DNA of 16,829 bases, from NCBI GenBank assembly GCA_015680635.1, contig JAABOA010000317.1, positions 1 to 16,829 of the forward strand, in the 5' to 3' direction. The DNA comes from Lunasporangiospora selenospora (Eukaryota; Mortierellomycota; Mortierellomycetes; Mortierellales; Mortierellaceae). A program made the translations under genes and the position numbers. Under the pieces are notes generated by a model. It saw only the letters and a program-made list of their open reading frames with translations, had not been told where the DNA came from and ran no database searches. Shown here piece after piece: positions 1 through 9,735 of the stretch (position 1 is its first letter; the number at the start of each line of letters is the position of its first letter).

Positions 1-58
1 CCTCCATGTTCTAGAACCATTCAATGAAAAAAAAAAAAGAGGCGTGGGGCGAAAGTAG

Positions 59-1961
59 ACTTTTGTCGCGTTTTGTATTCAAGACAAGTACATGTTCAGT
101 ATTGGCTGTACTCCCACTTCCATCCAAGTGGGGGTCTTCGGTTTTCTGTTCGCTCAAACTCTAACTTTGTTTAACATTCTGTCCGAACCCCAGTTGGCCG
201 TGATCTCTTCACGAATTGACACAGGTCTATCTCAGCTCTCGTCTGATGCGCGAGAGAGGATCACGACTACCATGCAAGCCAAACGTCTCCTCCGAGGTCA
301 ATGGCGTCCAGCGCTCATGATGGGCACAGTCATGACTTGTCTGACCGTCTTTTGGGTATGTTTTTGCGAGGAATAGGTTGGAGTAGAGAGGGCCTGTGCT
401 TTTGGTCTTCCAAAAGCACTTTCTATGCTTTTCTTGTGAACACATTTTTGTAACACTAATGGTGTTTTTTCTCACTAAAAAACCGATACAGCTGTTCTAC
501 TATGTGGATGCACATCGACTGGAAGGACTCGGGCCAGCAACGCCCTGGCTTCAGGAATGGTTCCGGTGCGTGATGATTCAAGGAGCCCAGGGCAAGAGCT
601 CGGATGAAACTCAAACCATCTGCGCCAGGATCGCTGTCCCATACATGCCCTCCATTCCTTGGTTCACGACTGCAGAGATGTTGCTTGGAATCTTGGGTAT
701 CGTGGTCGCGATTGTTTTTATTTCCAAGGTCGAGTTCTGGGAAGAATGGGCCTATATGTTGAGCAATATCTTGACCAGAGGAAAGAGAGGATCGTCAAGC
801 TCGCGAGGAAGACGGTCGCCAATTCGGGATGATGTCAATGATGGTGCAAACGGCGCTGGCGCTGTGTCACCAACAGCTACGATGGTCAACCCTCGAAGTC
901 AGTCGTATGGGCCCGACTACAAACAAGGACGATCAATGGGATCGGACCACCATGCCTCATACAACCAGGCCGCTCATCTCAGTGACTCCAACGGCAGCGT
1001 CCATCGCAGTAACAGCAAGTCGGTCCTGACCAAGGACATGCAGGATAATGGCGGTCAGTGGTATGACATGGAGGACCTCCTCGGCAAAGAGTATAACCAG
1101 AATCGCCAGGCAGACCACCCTCAAAGGGCACTCGGTTATGAATTGCAAGCAGGAATGACAGCTCGATCCGTCCCAAGCCCTGCCTCGGACCCCTCGCGGT
1201 ACCAAAACGATTCCTTGAGAGACAACAACGCCTTGTATCGATCGCCCATTCCAGAGGCAGTTCCTACCCATTGGTCTCCTAGTGCGCCTGCTCAAATCTA
1301 TCTGAGCAACAACAATGGTTATGACGATCGTTTTATCGAGCAGCCCGTCATGCCTTCGCCTGTGCCTCGTACTCCAAAGATGACCAACAACCAGCCTGTT
1401 TATTTGTCCAACCAACGACCTCAGTCCCCTATGAGTCCTCACGGTGCTGGTTTCTCGGGCTCGCTGTCGCCTATGCCTGCCCGAACCCCAAGTCAAGGAA
1501 CTAGGCCTATGGGATCTATCTCCTCGCCGCCCTTATCTCCTTCAACGACAATTTCGTCTCCTACTACTGCAGGACCAACGCCAGGACCCATGGATTCTGT
1601 ACCAATCATTGCTGTGGCTACGCGTGGAAAGCCTTCCAACGCGGTTGCGTATACCCATGCTCAATCTCCAAAGTCGCTCTCACCATCGTTGCCTTCTCCA
1701 GCCTTGCCAGGATCATCCTCGCCCCTGTCACAGCGCCCTGTGCTCCCCGTTCATGGAGGTCAGGGAATGCCTCTGGAAAGTGGTCAGATCATGTTCGCTT
1801 CGAGAGAGCCCGTCAGCCCGAGTTCGCCCAACCTTCGTGTGAACACGAACATGCCCCTGAATGATCGTGGATACGCTCAAGGGCCTGCTAGCCCACCTCC
1901 CATGTTGCCTATGAAGAGTCCAGCGCGACACACTCAGTATTCTCCCACAGGACCCTATTAG
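59..1961 (+). CDS. Probable Frizzled/Smoothened-like 7TM receptor, C-terminal part (5' truncated by window)
   Basis: Two exons are visible, 59-355 and 492-1961, joined in phase 0 (donor GTATGT at 356, acceptor ACAG ending at 491). The first exon has no start of its own: the frame is open back to an acceptor-like TAG at 56-58, so earlier exons lie outside the window. Three hydrophobic stretches follow: about 122-180, about 310-355 continuing at 492-506 (a helix split by the intron), and about 662-735. The pattern QWRP-helix-FWLFYYVD, then WLQEWFRCVM, a Cys-containing loop and PWFTTAEMLLG, resembles from memory helices 5-7 of fungal Frizzled/Smoothened-like receptors. About 390 residues of polar, Ser/Pro/Asn-rich, presumably disordered cytoplasmic tail follow, with many SP and TP sites. 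The stop is TAG; AATAAA-type signals lie at 2109 and 2123. The ligand cannot be inferred, and another multi-pass membrane protein remains possible. Confidence 0.6.
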
Positions 1962-1966
1962 AAAAA

Positions 1967-1978
1967 ATATATATATAT
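1967..1978. repeat. (AT)6 microsatellite
   Basis: A short AT run directly follows the stop codon of the receptor-like gene, in its presumed 3' UTR. Confidence 0.9.
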
Positions 1979-2167
1979 GAAAAAGTCTGTCGATCTTCTC
2001 TTTTTCTCTTCCTTTTTTGGAGAAATAATCGTTTTCGATAATATTTGGTTTTCGCAGATAAAAAAGGCGTAATTATAGTGTGAGGTTGTGATATTTAATA
2101 CTGTGTCAAATAAAACAAAAGTAATAAAAGCAAGGGGGGCAACCCACCGTGGTGGGAGCCTGATTCG

Positions 2168-2187
2168 TCTCTCTCTCTCTCTCTCTC
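2168..2187. repeat. (TC)10 microsatellite between convergent genes
   Basis: A perfect TC run lies in the 261-bp gap between the two convergent stop codons at 1961 and 2223. The rest of that gap is AT-rich and contains AATAAA-type signals at 2109 and 2123 on the + strand. Confidence 0.9.
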
Positions 2188-2222
2188 GCTTAGCCCTTTT
2201 CGGACTCTTTGGTGCTGAAAAT

Positions 2223-5200
2223 TTATTCAGACTTTCGGCCTTCGATAGCGCGGGTCCAGTCCCATGCCTGCCATAATTTTCGGAACTGGTCCAGTCTCCT
2301 CTTGTTTTCATTCTCAGAGTACTTGACCTGTCGGTCGCGTTTCTTGCTCCTCCATTCAATAGAGTCCATCTCACAAATGGACGCAACCACTTCTTTGACA
2401 AAGTAATCGGGGAATCGATCCGAGTCTTCTATGACGTGACCAAAACCCTTATCTGGGGATCCAAACCAGACGTGGAAATAGGGCAGTTTACTTGTTAATC
2501 GTCTCCGGAATCCACCATTGGAGCTGTCCTTGGCATCCGTCTCGATAAGCTTCTTGTGTTGGGCCCACTCTTCATCTGCATTCAAGATCGCTTCCTGTTG
2601 AAGATACAATGAAAAACATACTCAGTAAAACATACACACATCAAACAACATTGCTCAAAAAGAATGATTGGCACACACATCCATGACGTACCTTAAAGAA
2701 ACCAGGAGCAGCTTTCCCAGCCTGCCAGGGTACTGGAATACACTCAATCATGGCATGCTTTTGCCAACCGAGATTAGTCACAGTCTCGGAAAAGATTACT
2801 GCCCGGTCCTCGGCAGCATTCATCTGGATCAAGCATTTCATAAAGTTGCGGATCTCGTCCCAAGCATCGTCGTCGCACTCCAGGGTTGACGTGACATGTT
2901 GGACTGGTACAATCATGCAATGGCCCGGTACAAAATCTTTTGTCAGTGGCAAACCAAGGTACACTCGTGTACCCATCGAAACAATAGGCATAATTGGGGG
3001 GTTGCGCCCATCATCCTTGAAACACTGTTGGCACCGATCAAGTGCAGACTGGGTTCGTTTGTAGTCATTGATGGCGACATTCTTTAGCTGCATGTCTGAC
3101 TTTTTAACCGTCCGAGCAATCTTGTCCGCATTGTCGTCCATATAATCCAAGTCATCCTATAGTGGTCGAAAACCTCATAGTGTGAATAAGTCTGGCAGTG
3201 ATAGAGTCACAGCTGTTTCATTTCCTGCAGCAAACACATTACCTTGAAGACAGCATCTCTGGTGATTCGGCGTGCAAGTTCTCTATCCATACCCTCTTCT
3301 AATCCCATTTTCTCTCGCCGGACAAGTTCATGAATGTCCACATCACCTTCTTCTCCTTGATAAGCAATCCGATTTCCAGCGTCATCGTGCGTCTTATCCT
3401 TCTTATTCCTACCCGATCCTTTGCTGTTTCCTGGGCCAAGGGGCACCGGAGATGCAGACCCACTTGAGCGTCCCATTGTCTGGACAATGACAACTCTGTT
3501 TGCCGAGTCTGCCTGTGGTTGTTGTTGTTGTGGTGGTGGTTGTGGCCGCGATGCTGCTTCGTTAAAAGCCTTTTGAGCTTTCTCATACTCTTGCTCAAGA
3601 GTTTCAGCATCCGGAGTCCCAAGCATCTTTGCGCGGATAGATTTCGCACGAAGTTTGTTGAGCTGGTCGAGAGTTGGTGCGTCGTCCACTTGTGGAGTAT
3701 CAGCTGGGGTTTGGTGTGGTAGAGGCGAAGAAACGTGTGTAACAAAGGGTGACTGGATTGGGGTATATCTTTTCTCCTGTTGCTGCGTCTCCTCACGTTC
3801 TTTATCACGTTGTCGTCGAGCGAGTTCCCTCTCTTGGCGCTCTTGCTCATCCATTGGGCGCCGAAATGGCGACGAGGCTGCTGAACTAAGCTCCGAGAGA
3901 TATCCTCCACCTCCCCCCAATCTAGATGACCAGTCATCCCTGCGTCGACGACGATCGCTGTCGTAGTCGCTGTCGTTAGTACGCTCCCGATCCCTGTCGT
4001 TACGACGGCGCCCGTCACGATCGCGTTCACTGTCACGATCATCACCCTTGCGTCGATCGTTACCCTCTCGCCTGTCATCCCTTCTGCCATCACCACGCCG
4101 GTCACCCCTGCGCGACATTCTCCGATCCAGCTCTTTGCGTTCTTCTAAAGCCTCATTATACTTATCTATCGACTGAGAACACACAGTGAAGCATACAAGA
4201 TTAGTGACAGTTTTGGCACAAGCAAACACTATACCATTCATATCGCTGGCACCAAAGACATTAAACAACAAAGGCGAGCTCCTACAACGCCTTGTCAAGA
4301 TATTAAAAACAGTACCCCGTAGCGTTGGATTCCAATGACCTCTGAAGCCACGCCTTGTTCTGCAGCCTGCTCCATGACTCTTCTTAATTTTGTCATCCTC
4401 CACGATGATCCGGCGTCTCCAATAGTATAACTTGGTTTCGCTAGTGCAGAACGACATTTGAATAACAACTTATTAGTACCTCTTGATACTGAGAGCGTAT
4501 CATGAGCAGAGAAACAATAGTAATACACTGGTTAATAAGTACAAACCTGCTACAGGTTGCCCTTCAATGATGCCTCCTTCTTTGAGATGTGGATTAAGCT
4601 CGCGATCACTAACAACAAACTGTAATCAATACCGTTAAAAAGTTGATATGATACAAGTATTTCTACTGTAGCGAATAAACACGCGTCAATCTTCAAAGGG
4701 TATTATACATACTCTAACCTGATCAGGATTCGCAGTGTCTTCCTTTGACTTCTTGACCTTTGCAGATCCCATCATCCCAAAGTCTAAGCTACCGTCACTC
4801 ATCATCCATGCATCTCTTTTAGACTCTAACTGAGGCTTTTCATATGCTGGCTCGATCGATGAAGCGGTTTCCTTGGGCTCAACCTGCACTGGTGTCGAAT
4901 CGACCCCAGGAACCTCCTTTTCGACCCACATGTCCTCCTCTTCAAGGTCCATGGCAACGCCATCTTTATCCTTGACACTATCGCTATCACTCCCACCCTT
5001 GTGGTGACTACTCCTGCTACTCTTTCGATCCCTGTCTTTGTCGTGTCTAGAAGAGGGTTTGTGATGACGGCGATGATGATCACGGCCTTCCTCACGTTCA
5101 TGGTGTCGAGATTTTGAAGAAGAGGAAGACTTGTGTTTCTTATGATGACTACTGTGGTCGCCCTTTTCGTCGTCACTGCCGCCACTACCACGGTCGCGAT

Positions 5201-5342
5201 TTCGATGTCTCCTTTCGCTATCTCGTTCCCTTTCTCTGTTTCGGTCTCGGTCTTGGTTCCGCTCTCGACTCCGGTCTCTGGTTGCCTTGTAATCGCCTTC
5301 GCGATGACGGCTACTGCTGCCACTCCGTGATGTTGATTCCAT
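2223..5342 (-). CDS. cwf19: CWF19/CWF19L2 family pre-mRNA splicing factor
   Basis: Six exons on the - strand: 5342-4713, 4619-4547, 4440-4316, 4172-3243, 3156-2692 and 2594-2223. All junctions are GT..AG with matching phases, giving 864 residues. Residues 1 to about 140 are rich in Arg, Ser, His and Asp (RS-like). Next come the conserved SDRELNPHLKEGG and GDAGSSWRM segments (about 214-255), a second Arg/Asp-rich region, and the coiled LNKLRAKSIRAKMLG motif. CwfJ C-terminal domain 1 has RCQQC and the HIT-like GHCMIVPVQH; domain 2 (exon 6) has DEEW and FGHVIEDSDRFPDYF. Family members join late spliceosomes and are linked to lariat turnover (Drn1/Cwf19) in the nucleus. ATG 5342 is the first Met of the frame. 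An AATAAA overlaps the stop codon. It is divergent from the RRM gene starting at 5525. Confidence 0.94.
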
Positions 5343-5524
5343 GGGAGTCTGAAAAAAGTTTGGTTAATGGGAAGACATGTGAACTTTACGTGCTTCCCCC
5401 TCCTCTCCTTTCCCCATGTAAGACCGAGGTGTGGCTTTTGACATGTTTTTTGGGACTCTTGTGTTCCTATTTCTCCTTTTCCAACCTTTCAGGCAGGGAA
5501 AAGAGTACTTTGTTTCTGCACAAC
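5343..5524. promoter_or_regulatory. Shared 5' gap between CWF19 and the RRM gene (putative bidirectional promoter)
   Basis: The two start codons (5342 on -, 5525 on +) point away from each other across 182 bp, so both promoters and 5' UTRs must fit here unless they lie within the neighbouring gene. I see pyrimidine-rich stretches but no clear TATA or CCAAT box. The role is inferred from layout only. Confidence 0.4.
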
Positions 5525-6722
5525 ATGGCGACAAGACTCTTTTGCCGATCAGCAATCCTACGGAGCAATGGACCAGCCATTCCCAGGAATGAAAAATCAG
5601 TCGCCCAAAGCATTCGATTTGCCACCCTATTAACCGACTTTGGAAGCGGAGCAAAAATTACATTTACCTCTTCAGCCGTCCGAACGAATCAGGACACTGT
5701 ATACACAAACCAATCGTCAAGTGGTGGTAACAGAGAAGACAGGAGACATCACAGGGGCAGGAGGAGGCATAACAACAACGGCGAAGACAACGGCAATGGT
5801 GCAAGGTTTTCTGCTACGGCTTTTGACAAGAAGCCTGCTGGGGATCCAAATCTGTTTCGTGCCTTCTTCCGGAGCCCGGACAAAATCAGATCACTGGAAG
5901 ATGCCCAGGTGTTTATTAGTCATATGAAGACAAATTATGGGCCATTGATACAGTATCAGTTTGCTAGAGTAAGTAAAGACTTGCTGTTGAATAGGGACGG
6001 CGCCTATGAGTGGTAACCTGTGCTGCATGTACTTTGCTTATTCCCTTATGCTGCCATCTGACCCTGCATGTCATTACATTAACCCCCCCCCCCATCCACA
6101 ATAGTGTCCGGAGACCAAGAAATACTTTGGATATGGATTTCTGACCTTTAGAAACAAAGAATCGTACAGGAAAGCCATTGACGACAAGTTTATTCGAGTG
6201 TCGGCCAAAGACTATGAGATCCAAGTTACAGGATATACACCACCCAAGCGTCAGATTCGCTTCGGAAATCCAGGATTCCAAGGATTCCATGATATCGAGG
6301 AGCTTAGGGCAGCCAAGGCAGTAGAGTTGAAAGAGGCGGCAACAAAATCAATGTCCCAGACAGAATCCTCATCCGTGGAGACTTTACAATCCTCATCGTC
6401 AGATTCAGGATCGAGCCAAGAGGTCGAGCCAGCAGATTTTGTATCAGCCTTCAAATCACAATCCCCGGGATCTTTGGGTGGTATTGAGGCTGGTACTGTT
6501 GAAGTCAATGCCGATAAAGATGACGGACAGTCAGCTTTACCATCCACCACACAACCAACATCGTCAATGCGATCAAACGAGAAGAAACTAGTGCAACTTT
6601 GGAAGACTATCCCCGAAGGCATTGAGCGAGCTGAACGGAATGCTTTGAAAGCCAAGGAAACAGGGGATGAGAAGGAGGATGATCAGGAGATTCTTTCGGC
6701 ACAAAAAACGGCGGGTCAATAA
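5525..6722 (+). CDS. Probable mitochondrial RNA-binding protein with one RRM
   Basis: Two exons, 5525-5968 and 6105-6722, joined in phase 0 (donor GTAAGT at 5969, acceptor ATAG ending at 6104) and giving 353 residues. The start MATRLFCRSAILRS, rich in Arg, Ser and Ala with no early acidic residue, looks like a mitochondrial targeting sequence. After a basic, Asn/Arg-rich linker there is an RRM fold at about residues 105-185. It runs from LFRAFFRSPDK through SLEDAQVFISHMKTNYGPL to KKYFGYGFLTF, whose GYGFLTF part fits the RNP1 consensus. The intron cuts the RRM just before RNP1. The C-terminal ~150 residues are Ser/Glu-rich and low in complexity. I do not recognise a named orthologue; mitochondrial RNA handling is inferred. 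The frame is open upstream of 5525, but the earlier part lies inside the opposite-strand CWF19 exon. Confidence 0.76.
6083..6093 (+). repeat. C11 homopolymer near a splice acceptor
   Basis: Eleven C residues sit 11 nt before the AG that ends the intron of the RRM gene, and probably form part of its polypyrimidine tract. The site is prone to sequencing and replication slippage. Confidence 0.9.
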
Positions 6723-7214
6723 CGGACTTTAGGCGTCCTTTAACTCTTATTACCAACTGCCATCACTGCCATCATCGCCTTCACCATAGATTTAATGAAG
6801 CAGATAACTACGATACGAAATCATGCTTTTAATACTTTCTCCCAGGCAAGGTATGGTCAGATCGAGTGACCACAGTGATCTGTAGATGCCGTATTATTCA
6901 TGGCAACCCCCTTTTTTTTTGGAAAAATTTTCGGTTGGGAGGCCTTTTGCATCGACGCCGATCCCGACTTTTTTAATCTTTTAATTTTTTTTTAGATAAC
7001 AAGGCCTCCACTGGATGGAGGGGCACTCAGAGCTTTATGTCTTGTTGCATCCTGGCGCCTAAAGCAGGGGGAAAGGGGGGAAATTGGGGGGAAATTGGCG
7101 ATTTTCGGGTCCAAGGCGGATTTTGCTTGAATGGAAAAGAGTTATACAAAATTTAATTTATTTTCCGATTTTCCAGCCGAGCGTGGAACTGGACCAATCA
7201 GTTCGTCAGCACTC
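6723..7214. other. Intergenic spacer with inverted repeat and G-rich tract
   Basis: No convincing coding region on either strand. It contains T-runs near 6912 and 6985, a perfect 9-bp inverted repeat (GGAGGCCTT at 6938-6946, AAGGCCTCC at 7001-7009) and G-runs at 7067-7071, 7075-7080, 7086-7091 and 7107-7109. It presumably holds the 3' UTR of the RRM gene and the upstream flank of the tRNA gene. Confidence 0.7.
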
Positions 7215-7287
7215 GCCCTAATGGCTTAGTGGTTATAGCGTCGCACTCGTAATGCGAAGGTCCGCGGTTCAACTCCGCGTTGGGGCA
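7215..7287 (+). tRNA. tRNA-Thr (anticodon CGT)
   Basis: A full cloverleaf can be drawn. The acceptor stem is GCCCTAA with TTGGGGC (one T-G wobble) and the discriminator is A at 7287. The D stem is GCT/AGC, the anticodon stem TCGCA/TGCGA with loop CTCGTAA, and the T stem CGCGG/CCGCG with loop TTCAACT. Anticodon CGT reads the Thr codon ACG. The internal promoters are present as A box TGGCTTAGTGG and B box GGTTCAACTCC. There is no intron. A TTTT run at 7293-7296 can end RNA polymerase III transcription. CCA is not encoded, as expected for a nuclear gene. Confidence 0.97.
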
Positions 7288-7292
7288 ATCTC

Positions 7293-7296
7293 TTTT
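7293..7296 (+). terminator. Pol III terminator of tRNA-Thr
   Basis: A TTTT run six bases after the discriminator base of the tRNA, the usual position for an RNA polymerase III terminator. Confidence 0.75.
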
Positions 7297-8004
7297 GCTT
7301 TTGCGGGTTCCTGGAAGGATAGGGGCCAATAATGCTACTTGGCAACCGGGTTGTCAAAGAAGAACATCTCTAACTGCAGTACGGGCGTAAAATCGATTTC
7401 AGCTATTTGCTGTGCAGTTTTTTTGGTCCTAATCGATAGAAGGCCAGGTTAGGGTGTGTAGAGCTCAAAGACTTTTGACGCAATAACCCCGTGTAAAATT
7501 TCTCATAAACAACCTCGCGCAATCCCCATGTAAAGTCTCTGAACTAATTTGATGTAAAATTTCCGTACTAAAACTCAGACTGTACTGCAGTTAAACAGTC
7601 CCAATGAGGAGTTCCCTTCAGGTCGCCAGTTGGTCGTTTTGGAGTCTGGAGGCGCTGAATCAGGGTTTCAATCAGTCCTGGAACTTTTCTCTTTTGGCGT
7701 CTTTTCGCAAAGATTTTATCCGCAGGTGTGCGCTTGCTGGATGATCAGGAGAGGTGGCTATTTGTTACTCGAATCAAGTCGGGGGTGATAGCTGCTGTAT
7801 TTTAAACATGATTTCAGGCCCTAGGAAGTGTTATTCATCTGTAAAAGTAGAGGGAAGGTATAGTCAAATTGTAATATACAAATACAAGTATCTCTCTTTC
7901 TAATAGTCTATTGGTCTGTTGAAAGCTAGGTAAGCCCATGTAGCGTTTGTGGATCACCAGAGAATTGGATTCTACCATATCCCAAATGAATATTGACGGG
8001 TCTT
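7297..8004. other. Intergenic spacer, no gene seen
   Basis: Unremarkable AT/GC composition with frequent stops in all frames. Three loose copies of a GTAAAATTTC-like word occur at about 7491, 7528 and 7552. The right end presumably holds the 3' UTR of the - strand PIG-P gene. Confidence 0.7.
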
Positions 8005-8469
8005 CTAAAGGTCGGTGTCATCCCAATCGCTAGGGTTAGTGTCGTCGATATAAGATCCATCATAGTCATCGTCATCGTCATCGTCATCGTCATCCATCAC
8101 TTCGCCATCCTCTTCATCGTCTGAAATGCCCTCGATATGCTGATAAAGGCATGCATTCACCATTCCAATTGGTATATCCATCAAGTCGGGCACAAAATCG
8201 TCCGTGAGTGTGGAAGCTGAATTCGTGTGAAAGGCATTCGCGTGTTCATCTATTCGGAGAGACGGGAGACAATAGGGAATGAGCAATTGGGAAGAAATAA
8301 TTGTTGTAGGAATATAAAGGGTAGTTATTTACCTGTAATAGTCAAGAACGAGTCAAGTGGCTCAGTGTTGTACAGGTTGAAGGCAAAAAATGCGACATAA
8401 AGGTAAATCACAAGGACAAATAGCCAAATCGGTAGCGCCAGGGACCAGTATCTGTCGCCATTATTTTCG

Positions 8470-8520
<51 letters not shown>

Positions 8521-9468
8521 TATTTAGAGACCAGAATGAGTGATGAATTCAGCAAACACAAAGTGTAGAAAAAAAGTCTTACTTGCTGGGATAGTACGTG
8601 ATTCCCATCGAGTCAAGGATTTCCTTGGGAAGGTATGCCCAACCGAGGTACATTACTATCAGTTCCGTTGGATTGGATAAAACCGAATAGCGTGAATGTC
8701 AGGTCAGGTGGTTACAATCCGAGAACACGACTTGACTCTTGTCAAATATAAAGGAGAATATCGACAGGGCCATTACCATAAGTTATCCCCGAAACGAGGT
8801 ACAGCACAAATCCATAGTACTCATAGGTCGGGGTCTTTGTGAGCGTGGTTGGGGGTGAATCATCTGCTGGAGCAGGATACATATCTTGTGATCTGATAAG
8901 AATATCAACCAGAGAAATGAAAAATTAATGAGCGATCCTGCATATTAGTCCCGAGAATGCAGTCTTTCACCTCTTCGAATTCTTACAGAGATTGTCCGCT
9001 CATTGCTCGTGCATGTTGTTGAAGTATTGGTTTGTAGAACGACCCTGATTTTTTGGACAGGAAACTGCTGTACGAGGCGGTGCGTTTCATCCTAAATGAT
9101 GGTGACACGTATCAGAGACAATATGTTGGTTTTTTGATAAATGTGGAAAAACGTATCAAAACTTTTCGACTGACATGTGTCCTGAAGAGCTGATCCTTCC
9201 TCTCCCATGAACTTTACCCTGAGCCCTCCATAGGGCTTGGAAAGTCTGCATCGTCCCACTGCATAAAGTTGGTCCGCGGAGGAAGGCCCGGGTTGGTATG
9301 CGAGATTTGAGAGGCTTTTGCCCCCCGGTTCTGGATATGACTCGCGCCGCCAATACCGATGCCTCCGTGGTGGTGGTGGTTGGGGTCATGGATATGAGAA
9401 TGATGGTGATGGTATGCAGATGAGAATGCGTGTGTTCCTCCGGCGCGTTGCGACGGGTGTGAATCCAT
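8005..9468 (-). CDS. GPI19: GPI-GlcNAc transferase subunit P (PIG-P/Gpi19)
   Basis: Six exons on the - strand: 9468-9218, 9091-8987, 8892-8777, 8655-8583, 8451-8333 and 8249-8005. All junctions are GT..AG with matching phases, giving 302 residues. The family core is clear. YEYYGFVLYLVSGITYVMYLGWAYLP (about 142-167) is membrane helix 1; then comes MGITYYPSKYWSLALP; helix 2 runs about 190-209; PLDSFLTITD follows, and later PDLMDIPI. PIG-P is a small ER-membrane subunit of the complex that transfers GlcNAc to phosphatidylinositol, the first step of GPI-anchor synthesis. About 140 residues precede helix 1, including two His clusters near the N-terminus, and the C-terminus is strongly acidic with ten Asp in a row; these extensions are larger than in typical family members. 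ATG 9468 follows an in-frame stop. It is divergent from the SelH-like gene. Confidence 0.92.
8065..8094. repeat. (GTCATC)5 hexamer coding for an Asp run
   Basis: Five tandem GTCATC units on the + strand, read on the - strand as alternating GAT/GAC codons. They make the ten-Asp run in the last exon of PIG-P. Confidence 0.9.
8473..8516. repeat. (GA)22 microsatellite in a PIG-P intron
   Basis: A perfect 44-nt dinucleotide run inside intron 8582-8452. On the coding (-) strand it reads (TC)22, with its 3' end 21 nt before the acceptor AG, where a polypyrimidine tract would be expected. Confidence 0.95.
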
Positions 9469-9735
9469 CTCGGTTTTATTTGTGATGAAAGGGTACTCTG
9501 CAGCACTGGAGAATGGTGGTCTAAAGATTCCGACCTCTGTCCTTGGTCTTTTCTCGGCTACGAAGATGTATTATTTGAAACCACCTGCGAGCGTATGGGT
9601 GAATTTGATCTCGACATTTCGTTGAAAAGAAGCAAGGAGCTTCTTTTAAAGTATATGTGACTTGTTCCAAAAAACTTCAATTTATGCCCTGGTTCGGTGA
9701 TCTCTCCTCTTTACGCATCTTTTGTTGAATCCCCC
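9469..9735. promoter_or_regulatory. Shared 5' gap between PIG-P and the SelH-like gene (putative bidirectional promoter)
   Basis: The start codons at 9468 (-) and 9736 (+) diverge across 267 bp. No TATA box or known factor site stands out. The regulatory role is inferred from layout only. The frame of the SelH-like gene stays open without an ATG back to about 9697. Confidence 0.4.

Noticed and set aside
3299-4105. A 268-codon - strand frame overlapping the large CWF19 exon
   Set aside because: It is a shadow of the Arg/Asp-rich CWF19 coding sequence; the other frame carries the conserved CWF19 motifs and joins correctly to its neighbours.
7448-7454. TTAGGG word, considered as an internal telomere repeat
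   Set aside because: It occurs only once with no tandem copies, so it is expected by chance.
7491-7564. Three GTAAAATTTC-like words at uneven spacing, considered as a repeat array
   Set aside because: The copies are imperfect and the spacing is 37 and 24 nt. This is too weak for a CRISPR-like or satellite array and common in AT-rich DNA.
9697-9735. An earlier start for the SelH-like gene
   Set aside because: The frame is open but begins with GTG rather than ATG. ATG 9736 is the first Met and gives a sensible basic N-terminus.
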